A stretch of DNA of 64,000 bases. It comes from Herbaspirillum sp. ASV7. GTDB lineage: Bacteria; Pseudomonadota; Gammaproteobacteria; Burkholderiales; Burkholderiaceae_D. This document shows positions 1 through 8,618 of the stretch, one piece after another (position 1 is the first letter of the stretch; each line of letters opens with the position of its first letter). The stretch is taken from positions 45,516 to 109,515 of the forward strand of contig NZ_JAELUH010000008.1 in the NCBI RefSeq assembly GCF_016429215.1, read 5' to 3'. Made by a program: the position numbers and the translations under genes. The notes under the pieces are model-generated. The model did not search any database, was not told the origin of the DNA, and was given only the letters and a program-made list of their open reading frames with translations.

Positions 1-739
1 TACCTTCCACCGGCGGCGCCAGCGGTGCATCGATCATCCCCAGCAGGGCCAGGGTCTGGCGGATGGCGTGATAGGCCACCTGTGGCGCGCGCGGATCATC
101 GTGCTGGCCGCATTCCAGCGTCACGCCGTACAGGCCGCGTCCTCGCGCATACTCGGTGGTTCCTACGCCGTATTGCCGGTCCAGCAGGTCCGGCGAGACG
201 GCACGCCCTTGCTGGCGGCGTCGTTCCACTCCGCGCACATAGGCGCTCATCCAGCCTTCGACCACCCGCTTGCAGCCCAGGTGCGCCACCATGCGCGCCT
301 CGGCGGCGGCATGGGCGAAGGGCTCGACCTCGCCCTGGTTGTCTTCCGGCCCCAGCATGGCGAAGGGCACACCGCCGGTGTGGAAGGAGTGCAGGTCCAG
401 CAGCACCTCGTGTTCATCAATCCAGGGGCAGAGCACATTGCAGATGTGGTCTTCGAAATTGGCCGGCGCCGCATTGACGCGCATGTTGCGGTTCAGGTTG
501 CGCTCGCCCTGGCGCTGCTGCTTGCGATAGGCCAGCGGATTGGTGACCGGCACCAGGGTCAGCAGACCGCGTCGCAGGCGCAGCGCGCCACTATCGAGTT
601 CGCGTTGCAGCTGGGCGATGGCTTGCGTACCGCAGGTCTCGTTGCCATGCACCGCGCCCAGCACCAGCAGGCGCGGGCCGGGCTCGAAGGCGGCATATTG
701 GTGACGTTGCAGGGTCGTGGGAAAGTCGTTGGACATCAT
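1..739 (-). CDS. Succinylglutamate desuccinylase/aspartoacylase-family zinc hydrolase (3' end missing)
   Basis: The reading frame runs off the left edge, so about 246 N-terminal residues are visible and the C-terminus is absent. It fits the AstE/AspA branch of M14-like zinc carboxypeptidases, which hydrolyse N-acyl amino acids. Visible landmarks are a HGNETCG motif near residue 38 (His and Glu zinc ligands), an ERNLNRNMR segment matching the family's substrate-binding arginine region, LLDLHSF with the third zinc histidine, and TLECGQ with the likely catalytic glutamate. Two ATGs lie back to back at 739 and 736; no strong Shine-Dalgarno distinguishes them. It lies 94 bp downstream of folE2 on the same strand and may share its transcript. 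The substrate cannot be told from sequence. Confidence 0.85.
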   Translation of the reverse strand, partial: MMSNDFPTTLQRHQYAAFEPGPRLLVLGAVHGNETCGTQAIAQLQRELDSGALRLRRGLLTLVPVTNPLAYRKQQRQGERNLNRNMRVNAAPANFEDHICNVLCPWIDEHEVLLDLHSFHTGGVPFAMLGPEDNQGEVEPFAHAAAEARMVAHLGCKRVVEGWMSAYVRGVERRRQQGRAVSPDLLDRQYGVGTTEYARGRGLYGVTLECGQHDDPRAPQVAYHAIRQTLALLGMIDAPLAPPVEG

Positions 740-833
740 GGAAATCATTTACGCAGGACAGGCTTGCACAATACCCCGCTTTGCCGTGGCGTGCCAACTG
801 CTGGGCGGCTTGTGCAGATGGGATCAGACGGGA

Positions 834-1745
834 TCAGCGTACCTGGTCCTGCCAGCCGGGACTGGCGGTGGCGGCCACGGCATCGTGGGCATGCAGGCTC
901 TCGACATGGCTGACCCGCACCGCGCAGGCGCCGAAGTCCGCTTCGATGGCCTGGCGCAGCCGGCGGGCGGCGTCTTCCACATACATCAGGTTGGCGCCAT
1001 TGCGCAAAGCAAAGGCTTGCTCGTCGGCGCGTTTGACGGCCGTCTGCACGGGCGTGCCCAGCGCTGTTTCGGCGCTGTCGATCAGGGCCGGTAGCGGCAA
1101 ATGATCGCTGGCCTCGGGCAGGGCGATGCTGATCTCGGCATGACTGCGCTGGCTGTGCGGCGTGGCCAGGCTGGCGCGTCGCGACAGCCAGTCCAGGACC
1201 TCGGCGCGGTCTATTTCCGATGGCGCCGCGAAATCGGCGGCGAAGGCGTCCTGCAAGGCCTGGCGCGAGAGCGCGGCCGAGCAGGGGCAGGTGGAGGAAT
1301 AGGCAATGCTCACCCGCAGGGTGATGCGGGTGATGGCCTCATGCAGTTCGGCCGCTAGCGTGACCGGGTAGCTCTTCCATCCTTGCAGGCCAGGCGTGAC
1401 CAGGGCGGGGCGCTGCTGCAGCAGGTCGAAGTCCAGTCGCAGGGCAGCAGCGCGCGAGCCACAATCGGCATGGCTTTCGCGCATCTGGCGCAGCAAGTTG
1501 CGCAGTGCGACCGGGGTGGCGGGGGAGCGCGCCGAAAGCTCTTCCAGCAGCAAGTACAGGCGCGACATGTGGATGCCCTTGGCCTGCGGATCGGGCAGGT
1601 CCACGGCAAGCTCGGCCTGGGCGGCGAGCGTCGCGCCGCCTTCCAGGCGCAAGGGCAGGGCGATGCCGCGCATGCCGACCCAGTCCAGCGGCAAGGCGAT
1701 GTCGGCAGCTTGCTCGCGTGCCACGTCGGGCAGGCCCGGCTTCAT
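834..1745 (-). CDS. folE2: GTP cyclohydrolase FolE2 (type IB)
   Basis: FolE2 makes 7,8-dihydroneopterin triphosphate from GTP, the first step of tetrahydrofolate synthesis. Unlike the zinc enzyme FolE1 it can use other metals, so many bacteria induce it when zinc is scarce. The 303-residue product shows FolE2 hallmarks: KGIHMSRLY near residue 57 and the cysteine-bearing segment [14 protein letters not shown] in the middle. The chosen ATG at 1745 overlaps the stop of the upstream COG0523 GTPase gene (ATGA), which indicates translational coupling; a GTG at 1757 in the same frame would overlap more. The pairing with a COG0523 GTPase is a classic zinc-starvation arrangement, so Zur control is likely (inference). 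Confidence 0.95.
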   Translation of the reverse strand: MKPGLPDVAREQAADIALPLDWVGMRGIALPLRLEGGATLAAQAELAVDLPDPQAKGIHMSRLYLLLEELSARSPATPVALRNLLRQMRESHADCGSRAAALRLDFDLLQQRPALVTPGLQGWKSYPVTLAAELHEAITRITLRVSIAYSSTCPCSAALSRQALQDAFAADFAAPSEIDRAEVLDWLSRRASLATPHSQRSHAEISIALPEASDHLPLPALIDSAETALGTPVQTAVKRADEQAFALRNGANLMYVEDAARRLRQAIEADFGACAVRVSHVESLHAHDAVAATASPGWQDQVR

Positions 1746-2962
1746 GCCTGGCCCCACAGCGGGAACGGATCGGGCATGCAGGCCCAGCCCAGCGGCCCTT
1801 GCGCCATCTCGGCGTCGCTGAGCAGGCAGGCGTCCAGCTTGGCTCGCAGGGCTTGCTGGTCCATGTCGATACCGATGAGGACCAGTTCCTGGCGGGCATC
1901 GCCGACGTTGTCATCCCATTGCTGGAGGATGAAATCGATCGTTTCCTGATCCTGCGGCCATTGTTCGCGCGCAACCGCTGCCCACCATTTGCCGGCCAGC
2001 CCATGGCGGCAGACCGGCCCGGCTTGCGACCACGAACCTGCCTGGGTGGGGCGCGAGGCCAGCCAGAAGAATCCCTTGGAACGCACCACGCCCGGCCACT
2101 CGCTGTTGACCAGCGCGAAGAAGCGCTGCGGATGCAGGGGCCGGCGGGCGCGCCAGGCGAAGCTGGTGATGCCGTACTGCTCTGTCTCCGGCACGTGCTG
2201 GCCACGCAGTTCCTGCAGCCAGCCGGGGGCCTGGCTGGCTTGTTCGAAATCGAACAGTCCGGTCTTGAGGACCTGCTCCAGTGCCACCTTGCCGAACTCT
2301 GCGTCGACGATGCGCGCACGCGGGTTGAGCTTGCGCAGGATGGCGCGCAGGCGTTGTTGTTCGTCCTGGGTCACCAGGTCCAGCTTGTTCAACACGATCA
2401 CGTCGCAGAACTCGATCTGCTCGACCAGCAGGTCCACCACGGTGCGCTGGTCGTCCTCGCCCATCGATTCGCCGCGCTCGCCCAGGCTGTCCTGGGAGCT
2501 GTAGTCCTTGAGGAAATTGAAGGCATCGACCACCGTCACCATGGTGTCCAGGCGCGCGATGTCGGACAGGCTGGCGCCATCCTCATCGGTAAAGGTAAAG
2601 GTCTCGGCCACCGGCAGCGGCTCGGAAATACCGGTCGATTCGATCACCAGCTGGTCGAAGCGGCGTTCGCGCGCCAGCTTGCGCACCTCCAGCAGCAAGT
2701 CTTCGCGCAGGGTGCAGCAGATGCAGCCATTGCTCATCTCCACCAGCTTCTCGTCGGTGCGGGAGAGGTCGGCGCCACCCTCGCGCACCAGCGCGGCGTC
2801 GATGTTGACCTCCGACATGTCATTGACGATGACGGCCACGCGGCGTCCCTCGCGGTTGTTGAGGATGTGGTTGAGCAGGGTGGTCTTGCCGGCACCGAGA
2901 AAGCCGGACAGCACGGTGACAGGAAGCCGGCGGTCAGCCGGCTGGCGTTGGGCATTGGTCAT
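1742..2962 (-). CDS. COG0523 (CobW/ZigA) family zinc-metallochaperone GTPase
   Basis: A P-loop GTPase of the CobW/COG0523 family, which delivers metals to client proteins and is often called ZigA in zinc regulons. The Walker A motif [13 protein letters not shown] is near the N-terminus, followed by [12 protein letters not shown] and the family's metal site [11 protein letters not shown] (CxCC). A VVLNKLD guanine-specificity motif follows, and the CobW C-terminal domain contains the [13 protein letters not shown] stretch. Length from the ATG at 2962 is about 406 residues, normal for this branch. A GTG at 3019 would add 19 residues; neither start has a good Shine-Dalgarno sequence. It is first in a leftward operon with folE2 and lies behind two palindromic sites, consistent with zinc-responsive control (inferred). 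Confidence 0.9.
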   Translation of the reverse strand: MTNAQRQPADRRLPVTVLSGFLGAGKTTLLNHILNNREGRRVAVIVNDMSEVNIDAALVREGGADLSRTDEKLVEMSNGCICCTLREDLLLEVRKLARERRFDQLVIESTGISEPLPVAETFTFTDEDGASLSDIARLDTMVTVVDAFNFLKDYSSQDSLGERGESMGEDDQRTVVDLLVEQIEFCDVIVLNKLDLVTQDEQQRLRAILRKLNPRARIVDAEFGKVALEQVLKTGLFDFEQASQAPGWLQELRGQHVPETEQYGITSFAWRARRPLHPQRFFALVNSEWPGVVRSKGFFWLASRPTQAGSWSQAGPVCRHGLAGKWWAAVAREQWPQDQETIDFILQQWDDNVGDARQELVLIGIDMDQQALRAKLDACLLSDAEMAQGPLGWACMPDPFPLWGQA

Positions 2963-3037
2963 GATTTGCGGGATGGGGTTGTGCGCCCTGGTCGAGGAAA
3001 ACAGAGGAGTCTCGACCACGGCAGGAGGTCACGTAAG

Positions 3038-3085
3038 TGCAACTAAGTTGCGAATATCTCACAAATGCAACAAAGTTGCAAATAT
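3038..3085. promoter_or_regulatory. Two tandem palindromic operators upstream of the COG0523 gene (probable Zur sites)
   Basis: Two copies of a palindrome, GCAACTAAGTTGC at 3039-3051 and GCAACAAAGTTGC at 3067-3079, each followed by a G/A-AATAT tail, repeat with a 28-bp period. The second extends to a perfect TGCAAC-N3-GTTGCA. The symmetry, tandem arrangement, and position before a COG0523-folE2 pair suggest binding of a dimeric repressor such as Zur. The regulator is inferred; the repeats are directly visible. Confidence 0.65.
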
Positions 3086-3168
3086 GGGTGACCAGGGAAA
3101 ACCGGGCGTCCGGGTAGGCTGGCCGCGCTTGTGCTAGCATTGCGCCTCGCAACAAGGAGGTTTTATTC

Positions 3169-3393
3169 ATGTCCCAATTCTTCCCGTACAGGGGAAACGT
3201 CGTCATCCCGGAGCTCAAGAAACTCGACAGCGGAAAAGTCATGGCTTGCTTCGCGATTCACGAAGGCAAGGATGGCAGCGGCAAGCTGCGCTATCAGCGC
3301 AAGGCGCCGACCAATGAATTCGATACCGAAGATGAGGCCATTGCCTACATCCTCGATTTTTCGGGCGACTGGATCGACGAAAATCCCCTGTAA
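3169..3393 (+). CDS. Conserved small hypothetical protein (74 aa)
   Basis: I do not recognise a named domain. The 74-residue product is soluble, with no signal peptide, membrane segment or cysteine pair. It has a basic centre (KDGSGKLRYQRKAP) and an acidic C-terminal part (EFDTEDEAIAYILDFSGDWIDE) that looks helical. A strong AAGGAGG ribosome site sits about eight bases before the ATG and a clear terminator follows at 3443-3473, so it appears to be a genuine monocistronic gene that is translated well. It is divergent from the zinc operon, and its promoter must lie between 3086 and 3160, next to the palindromic operators. Function unknown. Confidence 0.75.
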   Translation: MSQFFPYRGNVVIPELKKLDSGKVMACFAIHEGKDGSGKLRYQRKAPTNEFDTEDEAIAYILDFSGDWIDENPL

Positions 3394-3442
3394 GCCCCGC
3401 GTGGCGCGCCCTTGACGGCGTGCCTACCGGCTTGAGCCCGCC

Positions 3443-3473
3443 AGAGCCGCACGGTGTTTCCTGCGGCTCTTTT
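3443..3473 (+). terminator. Rho-independent terminator after the 74-aa gene
   Basis: Perfect 9-bp stem AGAGCCGCA / TGCGGCTCT (3443-3451 and 3462-3470) with a 10-base loop, followed directly by a run of T. Confidence 0.85.
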
Positions 3474-3545
3474 GCATGGTGCGACAAATTGCCACATTCG
3501 CAGCGGCCGGGACGCCGCCTACAATGCGCCATTCCAGTCAGTCAA

Positions 3546-3575
3546 CCCGCGTGCCAGCGGTGCGCGGGCTTTTTT
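3546..3575 (+). terminator. Terminator-like hairpin immediately before the PepSY gene start
   Basis: Stem CCCGCG (3546-3551) pairs with CGCGGG (3563-3568) and is followed by C and six T, ending four bases before the ATG at 3580. It could back up the terminator at 3443-3473, or act as an attenuator or translation block in the leader of the next gene. Confidence 0.6.
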
Positions 3576-3579
3576 CCCC

Positions 3580-4971
3580 ATGACCACCCAATCCTTCCAG
3601 CCCGCACGGGATGGCCAGGCCATCGCCCGACGCCAGAGCGTGTCGGCTTGGCAGGCGCTGTTGCTGCGACTGCATTTCTACATTGGCCTCTTTGTCGGCC
3701 CGTTCATCCTGGTGGCGGCGCTGACCGGCACCCTGTACGTACTCACGCCCCAGATCGAATCCCGGGTCTATGCCAGCCAGTTGTACAACAGCTCGCGGGG
3801 ACCGGCCCAGCCGCTGGCCGCGCAGGTGGCTGCGGCGCAAGCCTTCCTGGGGTCGCAGGCACGCCTGTTTGCGGTGCGTCCGGCCAAGGCCGATGGCTGG
3901 AATACCCGCGTCATGTTCAGCCAGAAGGGCCTGGGCGACTCCGAGAGCCGGGCCATCTTCGTCGATCCGGTCAGCCTGCAGATCAAGGGTGACCTGATCG
4001 TCTATGGCACCAGCGGTGTGCTGCCCTTGCGCACCACGCTGGATTACCTGCACCGCAACCTGATGCTGGGCGAGCTGGGCCGCAACTACAGCGAGCTGGC
4101 CGCATCCTGGCTGTGGCTGGCGGCGCTGGGTGGAGTGTGGTTGTGGTGGCGCGCGCGCAATCGCAGCGCCGGCGTGGCGGTACGTCGACCAATGACGGCG
4201 CGGCGTCTGCATGCCCTGGTGGGCTTGTGGATCGTGCTTGGCCTGGTGTTCTTTTCGGCCACCGGCCTGACCTGGTCACGCTGGGCCGGCGAGCGGGTGA
4301 GCCAGGTGCGTACCCAGCTGGGCTGGATCACGCCCTCGGTGTCGACCCAGCTGCAGCCGGGCACGCCGGCCATCGACATGGGCGAACACGCCGAGCACAT
4401 GGCCGCCCACGGCATGAGCATGCCGATGCCAGCCGCTGGCGATGCGGCCCGCTTCGACCTGGTGCAATCCATCGCCCGCGCTGGTGGCATCAATGCCAGC
4501 GAGATCGAGATCCGCCCGCCGCGCGCGGCCAACCAGGCCTGGACGGTGCGCGAAGTGGACCGCTCCTGGCCCACCCAGGTCGATACGGTGGCCATCGATG
4601 CCGACCGCATGCGCATCACCAGTCGTGCGGACTTTGCCAGCTTCCCGCTCATCGCCAAACTGATCCGCTGGGGTGTGGATGCCCACATGGGTGTGCTCTT
4701 CGGCGTGGCCAACCAGATCTTGATGGCCGCTTTCGGCATCGCGCTCACGGGCCTGATCGTGCTGGGCTATGTGATGTGGTGGCGCCGGCGTCCCGCTGCC
4801 GGGTCTGGCCTGGCGCCTCTGACCGGGGCTTTCCTGGGCTTGTCGCCGGTGTCGCGCGCCAGCCTGGTGCTGCTGGCGATCCTGCTGGGCTGGAACCTGC
4901 CCCTGATGGGGGCCAGCCTGCTGCTGTTCCTGCTGGTGGACGTGCTGCGCTGGAAACTGGCTAGCCGATAA
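3580..4971 (+). CDS. PepSY-associated transmembrane helix protein (iron-regulated membrane protein family)
   Basis: A 463-residue inner-membrane protein of the PepSY_TM family, often linked to siderophore or metal reduction at the cytoplasmic membrane. The first hydrophobic segment (LHFYIGLFVGPFILVAALTG) starts near residue 28. A periplasmic region of about 110 residues follows, then a helix pair around WLWLAALGGVWLWW and LVGLWIVLGLVFFSATGL. A second periplasmic domain contains a His/Met-rich stretch (EHAEHMAAHGMSMPMP), suggesting metal binding, and two or three more helices lie at the C-terminus. The ATG at 3580 gives the usual N-terminus for the family, although no Shine-Dalgarno is present and a terminator-like hairpin abuts it. 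Its 3' end overlaps the convergent phosphoesterase gene by 11 bp. Confidence 0.85.
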   Translation: MTTQSFQPARDGQAIARRQSVSAWQALLLRLHFYIGLFVGPFILVAALTGTLYVLTPQIESRVYASQLYNSSRGPAQPLAAQVAAAQAFLGSQARLFAVRPAKADGWNTRVMFSQKGLGDSESRAIFVDPVSLQIKGDLIVYGTSGVLPLRTTLDYLHRNLMLGELGRNYSELAASWLWLAALGGVWLWWRARNRSAGVAVRRPMTARRLHALVGLWIVLGLVFFSATGLTWSRWAGERVSQVRTQLGWITPSVSTQLQPGTPAIDMGEHAEHMAAHGMSMPMPAAGDAARFDLVQSIARAGGINASEIEIRPPRAANQAWTVREVDRSWPTQVDTVAIDADRMRITSRADFASFPLIAKLIRWGVDAHMGVLFGVANQILMAAFGIALTGLIVLGYVMWWRRRPAAGSGLAPLTGAFLGLSPVSRASLVLLAILLGWNLPLMGASLLLFLLVDVLRWKLASR

Positions 4972-5794
4972 GCTGGCCATCTCCCTGCTGCTCGAACCAT
5001 TCGCTGCCCCGCTGCACGAAGGTCTGGGAACCGGCCAGCGCAAAGGATTGCTCGGCCTCCACCCAGCCCAGCCGGTGCACCGCGATCTGCTGCGCCTCCA
5101 CCTGTAGCACGTTGAAGGAATTGGTTTCACCGCGTCCGCGTGTGGAGGTGGCGGTGCCGGCCTGCACCACCAGGGCGGAATAGTCGGCAATGCGGTAGCG
5201 CCCCGCGCTGCTGACGGCCGAACTGGTGTGCACATGCCCGGCCAGCAGCAGGTCGGCGCCGCACAGCGCGAAGGCCCGCATGGCCGGCAGGGCTTGGCCG
5301 ACCAGGCCGTGGTGCTGCGGCCCTGGCGGCAGGTCGAAGGGGTGATGCGTGACGATGATCTTGACCAGGTGATCGCCGACGGCGGCCAACTGGCGCCGGG
5401 CCATTTCGATCTGGCGGTCATTGACGCGGCCATCCTTGATGGTCAGCGCCCGCGCCGTGTTGATGCCGACCACGGCGATCTCTTCGTCCAGATGGACCGG
5501 CTGCAGCTCCTCGGTGATGTAGCGACGGTACTTGCGTAGCGGTCGCATCAAGCGGGCCGCGATGTTGAACAGCGGCACGTCGTGGTTGCCCGGTACCACC
5601 AGTTGCGGTTGCGGCAGGGCGTCCAGAAACTGGCGCGCCTGGCGGAACTGGCTGGCGCGCGCACGCTGGGTCAGGTCGCCGGAGACGACCACCAGGTCCG
5701 GCTTGAGTTCATGGACCTGGGCGATCAGCGGCTCGATGATGGCCGCATCGGTGCGGCCGAAGTGCAGGTCGGAGAGATGGATGAGGGTACGCAT
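4961..5794 (-). CDS. Calcineurin-like metallophosphoesterase
   Basis: A dinuclear-metal phosphoesterase of about 277 residues. All five signature blocks are present in order: DLHFGR (residue 9 on), GDLTQRA, GNHD, THHPF and GHVHTS. The sequence resembles the CpdA-like class III phosphodiesterases, but substrates in this group vary, so cAMP cleavage is only a possibility. The start at 5794 overlaps the stop of the upstream lipid kinase gene (TGATG), indicating coupled translation in a leftward operon PAP2 - lipid kinase - phosphoesterase. Five extra upstream residues in the same frame are less likely because they would run into the kinase gene. Confidence 0.88.
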   Translation of the reverse strand: MRTLIHLSDLHFGRTDAAIIEPLIAQVHELKPDLVVVSGDLTQRARASQFRQARQFLDALPQPQLVVPGNHDVPLFNIAARLMRPLRKYRRYITEELQPVHLDEEIAVVGINTARALTIKDGRVNDRQIEMARRQLAAVGDHLVKIIVTHHPFDLPPGPQHHGLVGQALPAMRAFALCGADLLLAGHVHTSSAVSSAGRYRIADYSALVVQAGTATSTRGRGETNSFNVLQVEAQQIAVHRLGWVEAEQSFALAGSQTFVQRGSEWFEQQGDGQLIG

Positions 5795-6819
5795 CAGTCG
5801 TCCCCCCACAGCTTGTCGGCGCTGTCACGCCCGGGGGCGGAGGCGGCCTCGTGCGGCACGATCACTTCCAGCGAGGCCGGGCGGATGCGGTAGTGCAACG
5901 GCGTCTGCATGATCAGTACCTCGCCATCGGTGGCCACGCGCAGGCGCTTGCGGTGGGTCTCGATATGGATCTCGGTGGCACTCAATACGTCGAAGTCATG
6001 GGCCTGCTCCAGGCGTCCGAACAGGGCGTGCAGCGCCAGACGCAGCAAACCCCAGCGGCCGGTGTGGTGGCACACGTACAGGCTGAGCTGTCCTTCGGTG
6101 AGGGTGGAGCGCTTGCCGATATCGAGGCCGCGCATCAGGTAGTGGTTGTTGCCGATGAAGACGAAGGGCGTGCGTCGCCAGTGCGGCTGGCCATCGATGT
6201 GCAAACGCACGCGCAGGAAGGGATAGCGTCGTAAGGCCCCCAGTGCGGCCCAGGCGAAGGCCAGCCACTTGCCGCGTCCCAGGCGGGCTTGCTGCTTTTC
6301 GCGTTCGCGCACGATATCGGGATACAGACCCAGGCTGGAATTGTTGATGAAGGACTGGCCGTTGACTTCGCCACTGTCGACCCGCAGCCGGCGTCCCCTG
6401 GCGATGTTGGCGATGGCCGCGTCCAGCTCCAGCGGGATGTTGAGATCCTTGGCGAAATGGTTGAGGGTCCCCAGCGGCAGCACACCCAGGGCGCTGCAAC
6501 AGTGGGGCGCTGCCAGCAGGGTCGAGGCCACCGCATTGATGCTGCCATCGCCACCACCGACCACCACCACCGGCACCTGATCGGCTACGGCCTGGCGTGC
6601 CACGGCCAGCATGTCCTCGCCGCGCTGGGCCAGGTGGACGCTGGCATGCAGGCCATGGCGGGCAAACTGCTCGGTGATATGGGCAGCCAGCGCCTGGGCA
6701 TGGCCGCCACCGGCGCGGGCGTTGATGGTGGCCACCACGTCGGGGCGGTGCAGGACGGTGGCGGCCTGGGCAGGGGCGGTCGCTGGTGCGTGATAGTGGG
6801 TAGGTGTCGGGTCTGGCAT
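5794..6819 (-). CDS. Diacylglycerol kinase/YegS-family lipid kinase
   Basis: A soluble lipid kinase of the DAGK_cat family, about 341 residues. The nucleotide-binding loop GGGDGSINAV and the PLGTLNHFAKDL motif typical of YegS/DgkB-like enzymes are both intact. The C-terminal domain contains the SLGLYPDIV and GNNHYLMRGLDIG stretches found in this family. A conventional start at ATG 6819 (MPDPTPTHYH) clears the 3' end of the upstream PAP2 gene; an in-frame ATG at 6903 would add 28 residues inside that gene. With PAP2 phosphatase upstream and a metallophosphoesterase downstream, a role in turnover of diacylglycerol, phosphatidic acid or undecaprenyl-linked lipids is plausible (inference). Confidence 0.9.
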   Translation of the reverse strand: MPDPTPTHYHAPATAPAQAATVLHRPDVVATINARAGGGHAQALAAHITEQFARHGLHASVHLAQRGEDMLAVARQAVADQVPVVVVGGGDGSINAVASTLLAAPHCCSALGVLPLGTLNHFAKDLNIPLELDAAIANIARGRRLRVDSGEVNGQSFINNSSLGLYPDIVREREKQQARLGRGKWLAFAWAALGALRRYPFLRVRLHIDGQPHWRRTPFVFIGNNHYLMRGLDIGKRSTLTEGQLSLYVCHHTGRWGLLRLALHALFGRLEQAHDFDVLSATEIHIETHRKRLRVATDGEVLIMQTPLHYRIRPASLEVIVPHEAASAPGRDSADKLWGDD

Positions 6820-6842
6820 CCGCAGCGAAGGTCGTGGCAAAG

Positions 6843-7583
6843 TCAGTTGGAGTGCACTCTTACACAATAGTGCCGCTGCAGCGTGAAAACCACCGTCGTC
6901 CATAGCGCAAACCAGGCCATGCCCAGCAGCGCCGCGCCCACCACATCGCTGAAGAAGTGTGCGCCGAGGTAGATGCGGCTAAACCCTGTCAGCACCACCA
7001 GCAGCACTGCCCCAACGATGATGGCGATGCGTTTGCCGCCACGCACGGGCGAGCGGCCCGGCAGGTTCAGCAGATAGGCTGCCAGCGTGGCATAGAGCAA
7101 GGTCGCCCCTATCGTATGACCGCTGGGGAAACTGTAGCTGTGCAGTACCAGGATGGGATCGTCGAAATGGGGCCGCAGGCGCGCAAAGACGTGCTTGAGC
7201 GCGACATTGAGCAGCATGCCGCCCGGCAATACCAGCAGCAGGTCAATGACCCAGGGCCATTGCCGCGCCCGCAGCATGTGGCGCAACAGCAGTGCTCCCA
7301 TGACCAGGACGCCGATGGTGCCGTGCAAGTGGGTGTAGCCGAGCAGGATTTGCGTGAGCGGCGGGAAGGCATGCCGATTGAACCAGTCGGCCAGGCTCTG
7401 GTCCAGGCGCGTGACTGCGCCATGGGTGTGGACTTCATAGCTGACCAGCGCAAAGAGCAGGGTACAGGCCGTGAGCGCCAACAGACCCGTGGTCAGGGGC
7501 AGGCCCAGTGGATGGTCAGGCGCCAGGCGGGCGCGCAGGAAACGTGTCAGGAGAGCGGGGGCGGGCTGCTTGGATGCGTTCAT
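6843..7583 (-). CDS. PAP2-family membrane phosphatase
   Basis: A 246-residue integral membrane phosphatase of the type 2 phosphatidic-acid phosphatase superfamily. The three catalytic blocks are visible: KHVFARLRP, YSFPSGHT, and GFSRIYLGAHFFSD. About five or six hydrophobic helices surround them, starting with TGLLALTACTLLFALVSY. Enzymes of this type dephosphorylate phosphatidate, phosphatidylglycerophosphate or undecaprenyl pyrophosphate with the active site on the periplasmic face; which substrate applies cannot be told. It is the first gene of the leftward set with the lipid kinase and phosphoesterase, 23 bp upstream of the kinase. Confidence 0.92.
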   Translation of the reverse strand: MNASKQPAPALLTRFLRARLAPDHPLGLPLTTGLLALTACTLLFALVSYEVHTHGAVTRLDQSLADWFNRHAFPPLTQILLGYTHLHGTIGVLVMGALLLRHMLRARQWPWVIDLLLVLPGGMLLNVALKHVFARLRPHFDDPILVLHSYSFPSGHTIGATLLYATLAAYLLNLPGRSPVRGGKRIAIIVGAVLLVVLTGFSRIYLGAHFFSDVVGAALLGMAWFALWTTVVFTLQRHYCVRVHSN

Positions 7584-7646
7584 CGGGCCATTCTACCGCC
7601 TGCGCCCCGGTGCGCGGGGCAGGGACGCAGGGGACAGGCCGCAAGC

Positions 7647-8414
7647 TCAGCTGCAGGGGTCTTCACCCAGGGCGACGGCGCGCAGGGCGGGCAGGTCGCG
7701 CAGTTCGACGTCGCGGTGATTGACGTCGATCACGCCGGTTTTCTTGAAGTTGGTGATCAGGCGACTGACGCTCTCCACGGCCAGGCCGAGGTAGTTGCCG
7801 ATTTCCTCGCGGGTCATGCGCAACTGGAAGCGGGTCGATGAATAGCCCCGGCTGGCATAGCGCGAGGATAGGTTCAGCAGGAAAGCCGCCATCTTCTGCT
7901 GGGCCGTCATGCTGCCCAGGGTCAGCATGACGCGTTGCTCGCGCGAGATTTCCAGGCTCATCATGCGGTGGAACTGGCGCAGCAGCGCGGGCATGTCGCG
8001 GAACAGGTCTTCCAGGCTGGCAAAGGGGATCTCGCAGACTTCGCTGTCTTCCAGTGCCACGGCTTCGCACAGGTGCTGGCCGCCGCCGATGGCGTCCATG
8101 CCCAACAGCTCGCCGGCCATCTGGAAACCGGTGATCTGCTGGCCACCATTGGAATTGTGCTGGAAGGTCTTGAAATGCCCCAGGCGGATGGCGTAGAGCA
8201 TCTCGAACTTGTCATTGAAGCGGTATAGCGGTTCATCGCGCTTGACCTTGCGGCGGCGGTTGATGACCTGCTCCAGACGTTGCATATCGCCCTGGTCCAG
8301 CCCCATCGGCAGGCACAGCTGGTGCATGCTGCAGGACGAACAGCTGGCACGCAAGGCATGCAGCGTCAGGGGCGGTGGAGCGCGCGTGGGCGACGGAGCG
8401 GGTAGGCTGGACAT
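7647..8414 (-). CDS. fnr: Fnr-type oxygen-sensing transcription regulator
   Basis: A Crp/Fnr-family regulator of 255 residues that senses oxygen through a [4Fe-4S] cluster. The N-terminal cysteines Cys25, Cys28 and Cys34 (CSSCSMHQLC) and a fourth at Cys127 (EVCEIPF) match the four ligands of E. coli FNR. The cyclic-nucleotide-like beta roll follows, then a long dimer helix, then the helix-turn-helix MTREEIGNYLGLAVESVSRLI with the ExxSR recognition pattern. It would bind TTGAT-N4-ATCAA sites and switch on microaerobic genes. It stands alone on the minus strand with about 200 bp of upstream DNA; I see no strong self-site there. Confidence 0.95.
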   Translation of the reverse strand: MSSLPAPSPTRAPPPLTLHALRASCSSCSMHQLCLPMGLDQGDMQRLEQVINRRRKVKRDEPLYRFNDKFEMLYAIRLGHFKTFQHNSNGGQQITGFQMAGELLGMDAIGGGQHLCEAVALEDSEVCEIPFASLEDLFRDMPALLRQFHRMMSLEISREQRVMLTLGSMTAQQKMAAFLLNLSSRYASRGYSSTRFQLRMTREEIGNYLGLAVESVSRLITNFKKTGVIDVNHRDVELRDLPALRAVALGEDPCS

Positions 8415-8618
8415 AAGTGTTTCGAATTCCTCTTTGTTGTGGCGGCGTCTGCTGCACTTGGCTTGGCGTCATCACTATGTTTTTTTGATGATGTTTTACC
8501 ACAGTTCCCCGCTCTGAAACGTACCGACTTACTGCGCGAGTCAAACTTTCATCGCTTCAATGCGGAAAGTACTTTTCGGTTACGTCGGAATTATCTCATC
8601 TCATGAGATTTACTTTAT
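8415..8618. other. Intergenic region upstream of fnr
   Basis: Holds the fnr promoter and the 3' flank of the isochorismatase gene. The only striking element is a perfect 12-bp palindrome ATCTCATGAGAT at 8598-8609 just past the hydrolase stop. No small gene or convincing terminator is seen. Confidence 0.5.

Noticed and set aside
7590..7625. GCCCC/GGGGC hairpin between the PAP2 gene and fnr
   Set aside because: No T-run on either strand, so it is not called a terminator.
8598..8609. Perfect palindrome ATCTCATGAGAT between fnr and the isochorismatase gene
   Set aside because: Short, without T-run, and with no partner site; a chance event cannot be excluded, so no function is claimed.
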